In this document: positions 57,289 through 64,000 of the stretch, piece by piece | Layout of the letters: each line of letters starts with the position of its first letter | Numbering within the stretch: the first letter of the stretch is position 1 | Origin: Tausonia pullulans | Taxonomy: Eukaryota; Basidiomycota; Tremellomycetes; Cystofilobasidiales; Mrakiaceae | DNA length: 64,000 nt | Assembly: GCA_951802195.1 (NCBI GenBank) | Contig: OX637620.1 | Location: 682,001 to 746,000 of the forward strand | Direction: 5' to 3' | Notes under the pieces: generated by a model | Told to the model about the DNA's origin: nothing | The model's database searches: none | What the model saw: the letters and a program-made list of their open reading frames with translations, nothing else | Position numbers and translations under genes: made by a program

Positions 57289-59654
57289 ATGGTCAGTTCC
57301 AGATGATATAGTCCACGTCTCCCTCAATTGATTGAGCTCGCTCGTTCACTCTTTCGCAGTCGGCCATCTTCTACCGCTTCAAGTCACAGCGAACCGACTC
57401 GCGGCTGCCGATCGATGGTACAGGTATATCGGTCTTTGATTTGAAGAAGGAGATTATTCTCGCCAACCACATGGGGGACGGGAAAGAGTTTGACCTGGGC
57501 TTGTACGACGGCGAGACTGAGCAAGGTCCGTCTGTGGATTGCGCGTTATCGATTCGAATGTCTCTCTCATCATCGTATTTGCACGTGTGTTTCGTCATCC
57601 CGGTCGTTGTCATCTCGCTTGCAGAATACAAGGACGACCACTTCATGATCCCTCGTTCGACGTCCGTCATCGCTCGCCGACTGCCGCCTGCTCGGCCAGG
57701 CAAGGGAACGGCCGCGATCTACGTGGCGGGTACAGAGGCCTCGGCAGGTTCGACGTCGAGTTCAAGCTCAAGAAGTGCTGGACCGGCCAGGGGCGGATTT
57801 GGAGGCGGGATGAGGGGTGGTTTTGCGTCGAGTCACATGCAGAAGCGATTCGATGGCAAGGATGCGGCTGTGAGTGGTGGTGCAAATAGTGCTCGTAATT
57901 CGTGGAATGAGACCGCAAGGAGGCATCAGAGCTGATTGAGATCTCGCGAAATACCCAAAGCCCGCCGCCCAGGTCGTCCCGACGGGTGCGTCCTTTGGGG
58001 GTGACGATGAGGCCTCGAGGCTTGCGTCGATGTTTGCGGCCGAGGCGGAGCAGTGGAACGCAACCAAGGAGACGATGGCCAAGTTTGTAGTTTTACTTGA
58101 CTGCTCGTGCCAGCGCGCTTCAATCAACTGACGATGAACATCCCTGTCGCACCAGTGCTACGCCAGTCTACGCCTCTCGCGGAGGCCGCGGAGGAGGAGC
58201 AGGCCGTGGTGGCTTCCAACGTCCAAACCAGGCAGACTACATGGCCGACAAGCCTCTGCCTCCGGGATACATCTGCTACCGTTGTGGCCAGAGGGGTGCG
58301 ATCTAACTCCATGTCTCCCTTGCCTCTCAGAAGCTCCGCTAATTCTTCCGTCGTACTCTCAGGTCACTGGATCCAAGCCTGTCCGACGAACGAGGACAAA
58401 GAGTTCGACAACAAGCCTCGGTTCAAGCGCACGACCGGTATCCCTCGCAGTTTCCTCAAGACCGTAGAAGCTCCCGCAGGGACCGAGGGCGCCTCGGGAG
58501 GTGTCATGATCACGCCCGAGGGAGGTTTTGTCGTCGCTGAGCCAGACATGTACGTTCTTTCCTTCTAGTTCGTGCTCAAACGTGCTGCCGCTCACTCGCT
58601 CGCTCTCCCCGTTTAACAGCGCCGCCTGGGAAAAGCAGCGAGCCAAGCCCAAGATCGTTACCGAGTCCGAAGTCCGCGAGGAGTCTCCCCCAGATGCGAC
58701 GCTCGCCTGCCCAATCTGCTCTAAGCTCTTCTCACAGGCGGTCGAGACGCCCTGCTGCTCGACAACGTACTGCGAGGAGTGCATCCAGGCGCACCTCCTC
58801 GAGCACGATTTTATCTGCCCGGGGTGCGATTCAAAGCTCGAGGGTCTGGATGGGCTCAAGGAGGACAAGGAGATGAGAGAGAGGGTCCAGATGTTCATTG
58901 CAGAGGAGATTGAGCGGAGATCGAGTGGGGAAGAGAAGGCGTCCTCAGATGATGACAAGAACAAAGTGGGTTGGATCCGCCGACCTCGATTTTCTCTCAC
59001 GAGAGTTGAGTTGACTGATACTGGCATGAAACAATAGTCCGCCACTTCTGCGCCCGCCCTTCCCGATTTTACCGGCGTCCCCCTCGGACCCTCCAAGCCG
59101 ACAGAGAACGAGGCGTTCCTAATGCAGCAACAGCAGCAGCAGCTAGAACACATGCAGATGCTCCAGTCGCTCCCGAATCCGCAGGTTCTCCAGGGCCAGA
59201 TCGGCCAAATGATGATGATGCTACAGAACCCCCAGCTCCGTTCGTCTCCGTTCTCTTATCTTTATTGCTCCTTCAACTTTAAACGTGTACTCGACCGGCC
59301 GGGCTGATATACCCTCACGCGCGCCCACCCACAGCGCCTCAAGCGCGTATGCAGCTCAACATGAACGTTCAGTCGCTCACCCAGCAGCTCCAGCTCGTCC
59401 AGTCGATGATGCAACAGGCCATGGCGTTCGGTAACGGACCGCACATGCAGCAACTCGGCGCGGCTGGCGCTCAGTCTGTGCAGCAACAGAGCCGAGTGGC
59501 ACCTAGCCTTCCGGCGGCTACAGCTCCCGTGGAGAACATCACGGTCGCGCCGGGGAGTGAGCGTTTGCTCGTCAACTCGCGGCGGCGGGGACTCAAGAGG
59601 GAGGCGCCGGCTTCTTCCGGCGACGGAGGCGCCGCGAAGTATGCTCGGATGTGA
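57289..59654 (+). CDS. MPE1: MPE1/RBBP6-like cleavage and polyadenylation factor
   Basis: Nuclear subunit of the pre-mRNA 3'-end processing complex (CPF), carrying ubiquitin-like DWNN, zinc knuckle and RING domains. The first coding exon is only the ATG (57289-57291); splicing at 57292-57359 joins it to SAIFYRFKSQRTDSRLPIDG, TGISVFDLKKEIILANHMGD, KEFDLGLYDGETEQ (DWNN). Next: IPRSTSVIARRLPPARPGKG, a Gly-rich region with RGG-like runs, then a zinc knuckle GYICYRCGQRGHWIQACPTN (C-x2-C-x4-H-x4-C, with an intron inside it), FKRTTGIPRSFLKTV (conserved linker), a RING finger (CPICSKLFSQAVETPCCSTT, YCEECIQAHLLEHDFICPGC), and a Gln-rich C-terminus. All zinc ligands are present. The start is unusual but the exon 2 frame has no other upstream ATG and begins exactly at the expected residue. 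Confidence 0.94.
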
Positions 59655-59830
59655 TGGAGCAAGCCATGTCTCTAGTACCTTTGACCATTCCAGTCCTCTT
59701 TTGTCACTTTCATCTCTCCAAGCATCTCTATACTGCCAATCTGTCTATCTCACTCTCTTCGCATTGTTCTCCACTCTTCAATTTGTTTGCCTGAGATCGG
59801 AAATGAAACATGGCATCTTTTCCCTGGTTC

Positions 59831-62800
59831 TCAAGCCCACGCATTCTCCTCCTCATCATCAGCGCTAGCCATCACCGCACTAGCTTCATGCGACTCCAAG
59901 GCTGCCGAAGGTCCGCTATGGACAGGGGATGACTGCTGAGGGGACGACTGCTGCTGCTGTTGGACCTGCTGCTGTAGCCTCATCTCTCCCCGCTGAACAA
60001 GCCTTAACATGATCCCATGGTACTCCTCGTACGCTGAGATGAGCTGAATCCCGAGTGAGTGTCAGCTTGGAAGAAAACGTTCGACAAAAAGGAAATGAAA
60101 AGAACGCACGATCTTCTGCTTTTCCATCAGACCATCGAGGAAGCCCTCGAGCGCGTCCTTGAAGTCCTCGACGCGCTCAGCCTCGAACCTCGCGTACTCA
60201 ACTTTGACGAGTCGAGAGACAGAGTCGGCCTCGGCCTGGGCAGCCTTGGCCCGACGCTCGGTCTCGCCGACGAGAGCGATCTCAGGGCCGAGTCGATCCG
60301 AGGGGACTTTGTTCGCCCTCCTTGCCTTCTCGAGGTTGACGCGGTGCTTTTGAGCCTCGGAGCTGAGCGAGCGGGCCGCGAGATGCGTCTTGACACGCGA
60401 AGCGAAGGCGAGTCGGACAGACGCGATGAGGCGGATGTATTCGTCGGCTGAAGGGGGGAGAAGGTCAATCAGCCGCCGGAGGTTGGACGGTTGTTCAATG
60501 GTTGCTTGGAGAAACGCACCAGTGCCCATAAAGGTCCGCACATCGCCCTTGGCGTTCTCTTCTTGGACGTCGCGACTCTTGCGGGCGATCTCGGAAAATC
60601 GCTCTAGAGCATGCGCAAGCGGCTCGCTTAGGTCTGCCCCGGCGAGGGCGGAGATGGCCTCGGAAAAATCGGTTGTAGCCACCGCGAGCTCGAGGCGCTG
60701 CTTGGAGACAAGCTCGATCGACTTGACAAGGACCTTAAGCTGCGACTCGAGCGTGTCGAGGACAAGCTTCTTCTGGTTGAACCACTTTGGCGGCGTGAAG
60801 CATTCAGACGGTCAGAAATCGCAACAAGTATGAAATGACAAAGAACAGAACTCACATCATCGTACTCCACAAACTTAGGTCCCGTTAGTGTGCTCGTGAG
60901 AGAGGTGAGGTAGCCACCAGCAACTCCGCTAACTCCACCGGCTCCACCGCGCTGCTCAGCCGCCAGCTCGGCGCTCCGCTGCTTCATCTCGAGATGGAAG
61001 GCGTCGCTCTCGAGGAAGAGCCGGAAGTCCGGGTCGAGCTGAAGGACCGGGTGATCGGCAATCTTCTGAAGGCACCGCTCTAGCGCCCCCCGGCGGGTCT
61101 CGACGAAGTCGTCAGCAAAGCGACCTAGTGGAGAAGTCGCGAGGCGGATCGTCGGTTAATGTTAAATAGGAAACTGAGGAACGCGGCGACGGTGGAGGGT
61201 GACGGACGGGAGGGCGCTAAGGTGCTCGACGACCGCGAGAAGAGGTACGCACCGAAAGGGTGCTTGTCTGGCACAGGAGGGACAATCACGCCCGGGTTGC
61301 TCGCCTGGAGGACGTTGAAGAGCCAGAGGAAGTCGGAGAAGCGCCGAAGGACCGAGATGTCTTGTCGTCCAGCGAGATGGGGCGCGAGTGTCTGGATCAA
61401 ATTCATCAGCGTGTTGTGGAAGAGATTTGCGATAAAGAGAAGACGTACCCGGGTCGTGACAGTATAGACGATGTGGGCCGCAGCGGCAAGACCGACCTTG
61501 GTGGGGTCGCCGATGCGAATCAGGAACACGCGCGGCGGCTTGTTCGAGGAGCTCCCCATCTTTGCAGGTGTCCGAGGTCCTTGGGAACTAGCGTTAGGAT
61601 GGCTCAGGGCAAGAGGCTGGGTGAAAATGAAAATACAGTGGAGGGGTCAGTATTCGGCTGAGCGATCGAAAGGGTCAGACCGAGAAGCGCGCCAAACTCG
61701 CCTTGTCGTCACTGTCAACCTCCTCGCGCTCCTCCTCGTGCTCCTCCTCGCCTCCTCTCGAAAACTCTCGCGATTGTTCCGAGAATCCAGAGGACGTTTC
61801 TCCAAGAACCTCGGGCTCGTTCGCACTCGTTTCGCCTCCCCATTCGCCGCCACTATTCGTCGACCCCCTTGCGCTGCTCCATCCACCGGTTTGCTCTGAT
61901 GCACCCCAGCCAGAGGAAGTGGCGGCACCACCAAGCGTGAGGCTCGAAAAAGAACGCTCAAACGAAGGGTCTGCTACACCGCTGGCCGACGGCGCGTCCA
62001 ACGGGGAGAGTACCACCGGGGCGAGCGGACGCTCATGCTCTGGTTCAGGCTCCTCCGACGCACTCTGAGGCTTGGGTGGCCTTGAAGACGACGGATGCTC
62101 GCTCGCTACAGAGTCAACGTGGTCTTCCTGTGTGGGCTCGAAGCTGTCGGGCTTGTCTTCGGTTGAAGAAGGAACCGGCGCTGGGGTCGGGGGCTTCGAT
62201 GGCGGGAGAGGCGTCTGCGATGGAGAGCTGCTCGAGGGAAGTGTTTCGGACGAATTGAGTCCATTGTCGGATGCAAGCTTACTCGCAAGAGCAACTTCCT
62301 CAGCCTCTGTGGGCGCTGATGGAGGAGCTGCTGCAGCAGGGAAAGCAGCGTCCTCGCTGGTCTCGGACGTTGAGGATGCGGCCGTGGTCGTCGTGTCGAT
62401 ATCCCCTTTTGAGAGTGTCGCGTCGTCGTCTCCATTGCTGGAGATCTCCGTCTTCGTCTTCTCTTTCTCCTCAAACTTCGCCTGCTCCTCCTCCTTCGTC
62501 GAGTTCGCATCACCGCTTGAAATCGTTGCCGACGATGTCTCGACCTCCTTGGTCTCCGCGGCCGCCGCCGGCGATGCAGCAGTCATCGCGGCTTCGGCTG
62601 CCTGCTTCTTCTTTCGTTCCTCCTCTCGCTCCTCCTTCAGCTGCTGCTGCGTCTGTTTCTTGACCTTGGGCTTGGCCGGCGTCTTCTTGAATTCGCTCTT
62701 CTTGAACGCGCTCTTGAGCTTGTCCTCCTCCGACTCGCCCAGCAGGCCCGCGAGCGGGTCCGCCCTCGCTGCACTCACACCATCGCTGAGGATGGCATGG

Positions 62801-63399
62801 TCCTCGAGCGCGTGGAGGTCAACCACAGCCGGAGGAGGACTGATGCCTCGTGGAGGAGGAAGAGGAGAGACTGCCGAGAACGAGCTCGAGTATGGCGGCT
62901 CCTTGCGGGCAGCAGCCGCACCCCACGACGAGCCACCAAACCCACGGTCATTGTCGTCATCGTCGATAGCGCGGGAATGCGCCGACGACTCAGACAGGGC
63001 TGCGATATATGGGCTCGGTCGGTCTTCGCTGGGCGTGAGGGTGGGCGTCGCGAGTGGGGGACCATACCGGTCCTCGGGAGGGGCGAGAATGGCACTCGTG
63101 CTGCCACTGCTGCTGGCGTTGAAGAAGCCGGAACCGTTGCCGGCGGCCATTGTGCTCGTGCTCGTGCTCGTGCTCGTACTCGTACTCGGGGGAGGCTCGT
63201 ACATGGACGTGGGCATCGACATGCGCGGCAAGGCATCATCGAAAGGGGAGACAGATGTGAAAGCCTCTGGGGAGGGTGGGTCACGGCCGAAGCCTCCTCC
63301 AATCGAGGACGAGGTCGTCGTTTGGTACGTAGAGGTGGCCGCCCAGGGCGAGACCTCGTTCGCGAATGGGTTGTCGTCCTCGTCGCCCCATGCGGACAT
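59831..63399 (-). CDS. VPS5: retromer sorting nexin (Vps5-like)
   Basis: Endosomal sorting nexin that binds PI3P and bends membrane in the retromer recycling pathway. ATG at 63399; an unusually long N-terminal region of about 590 residues, acidic and Ser/Pro-rich, with lysine-rich patches (KSEFKKTPAKPKVKKQTQQQ), is followed by the PX domain: PRVFLIRIGDPTKVGLAAAA, HIVYTVTTR, TLAPHLAGRQDISVLRRFSD, FLWLFNVLQASNPGVIVPPV, PDKHPFGRFADDFVETRRGA. RRFSDFLWLF supplies the phosphoinositide-binding pattern. The BAR part follows: WFNQKKLVLDTLESQLKVLV, KSIELVSKQRLELAVATTDF, SEAISALAGADLSEPLAHAL, SDRLGPEIALVGETERRAKA and others, ending EENAWA with stop at 59831. The exon junction SLARFS-to-PLALSHPNASSQG joins the disordered part to PX in frame. 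Human SNX1/2 have much shorter leaders. Confidence 0.92.
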
Positions 63400-63645
63400 G
63401 ATGGAGCAAGTGAGGTAGAGGGAAAGATTGAGGACTGAAGGAGATGCCTTGCCGAGTTGAGGGAAGAAGGAAGCGAGGGTCGTGCGAGCTGATGGTTATC
63501 GATCAAGACGCGGCCCGAGCTGGTGCCAAGTTCGCGAACCCGCGTCTGACCGATCCGCGGATACGTTTCCTTCACTACCAGAGTTGGTAGTACAGCAAGT
63601 AGTACAAGACAACAGGCCATATCATCAATCTCTCTCGATCTCCCT

Positions 63646-64000
63646 TCAGCTAAGGAGACCCTGTCGCTTGAGGTCCTCGAATGTCCTCCGGTCCATGACG
63701 TTGCCTTCAGCATCCTCGACCTCCTCCATCGCCTCGACCGCACGAGCGTCCTGTTTACTGTCCTGCTTCAGCCGTTCGGCCACTGGGGAAGAGAGCGATC
63801 GCTACGTCAACTGAAAGCCTAGCGAGGAGAATGAAAGAGTGAGAGAAGACTACGAACAAGCAAGCGCATCCTCAATCTTGGTAATCTCGTGGAAGTGCTT
63901 CGTGTTGGGTAAACCGAGAGCGCGCATACCGAACGCGTGGCGAGACTCCTGGAGGACGAAACGATGGGTCAACGCTCGAACGGACAGCACAAGATAATTC
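63646..64000 (-). CDS. splicing factor 3A subunit 3 (SF3a60/Prp9), C-terminal part
   Basis: The C-terminal end of the U2 snRNP protein SF3A3/Prp9, with the rest of the gene beyond the right edge. Visible exons: FVLQESRHAFGMRALGLPNT, KHFHEITKIEDALALA, then after an intron of about 66 bp VAERLKQDSKQDARAVEAME, EVEDAEGNVMDRRTFEDLKR, QGLLS and stop. Both GM-x-x-LG-x-PNT-x-HF and the terminal T-x-EDLKRQGLL are diagnostic of the family. Nothing suggests a defect. Confidence 0.95.

Noticed and set aside
62072-63418. 448-residue open frame on the plus strand
   Set aside because: Antisense shadow of the VPS5 N-terminal exon; low-complexity serine/valine composition and no splice or domain support.
1-64000. 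tRNA or rRNA genes
   Set aside because: No cloverleaf with matching A and B boxes was found in the intergenic stretches by eye; a dedicated scan was not possible.

Overview
The window is nuclear DNA from a fungus with short (about 55-110 bp) GT-AG introns, several per gene, GC-rich pyrimidine-biased promoters and dense gene packing on both strands. Gene content (SCAP, ATR/Rad3, RNA polymerase I subunit 2, COG8, RPF1, MPE1, VPS5, SF3a60) and intron density point to a basidiomycete. The codon bias and intron style suggest a Pucciniomycotina red-yeast relative, but that placement is an inference. No virus-like element, transposon, tRNA, rRNA or CRISPR array was seen.

Layout. 1-7.2 kb, minus strand: the 5' part of a SCAP-like sterol sensor running off the left edge, then a conserved gene I do not recognise. 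7.5-17 kb, plus: an ATR/Mec1/Rad3 checkpoint kinase with about 23 introns. 17.2-25.5 kb, minus: a PHD-finger protein of the Cti6 type and RPA2 (RPA135). 26.0-28.5 kb, minus: a secreted cupredoxin-like protein with lysine/aspartate/histidine pentapeptide repeats. 29.2-46.9 kb: inositol polyphosphate 5-phosphatase, COG8, an ER thioredoxin-like membrane protein, an F-box-like protein, a cupin_5 protein, a WDR89-like protein and RPF1. 47.4-50.4 kb, plus: a second, nearly identical copy of the cupredoxin/repeat gene in opposite orientation. 51.3-64 kb: an unrecognised serine-rich protein, a 2-oxoglutarate/Fe(II) oxygenase, a p24 cargo receptor, MPE1, VPS5 and the C-terminal end of SF3a60.

The most unusual structure is the pair of large inverted repeats (26024-28470 and 47423-50382) enclosing about 19 kb of ordinary housekeeping genes. 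Each repeat holds one complete gene of ten coding exons with its upstream region. The predicted protein has a signal peptide and the sequence pattern of fungal extracellular cupredoxins, but two of the expected type 1 copper ligands look replaced. A run of five-residue repeats (X-D-D-K-K, X = H, D, Y or N) is inserted inside the cupredoxin domain, and a longer run follows it. The copies differ mainly in repeat number, always in frame (322 versus 429 residues), and in tandem-repeat lengths within introns.

The housekeeping genes form no operon-like unit. Several share short divergent promoters (45021-45267; 7222-7552) or converge with short 3' spacers (17011-17209; 59655-59830). Exon boundaries were assigned by eye from splice signals and reading-frame continuity. 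Multi-exon gene spans run from predicted ATG to stop and include introns.
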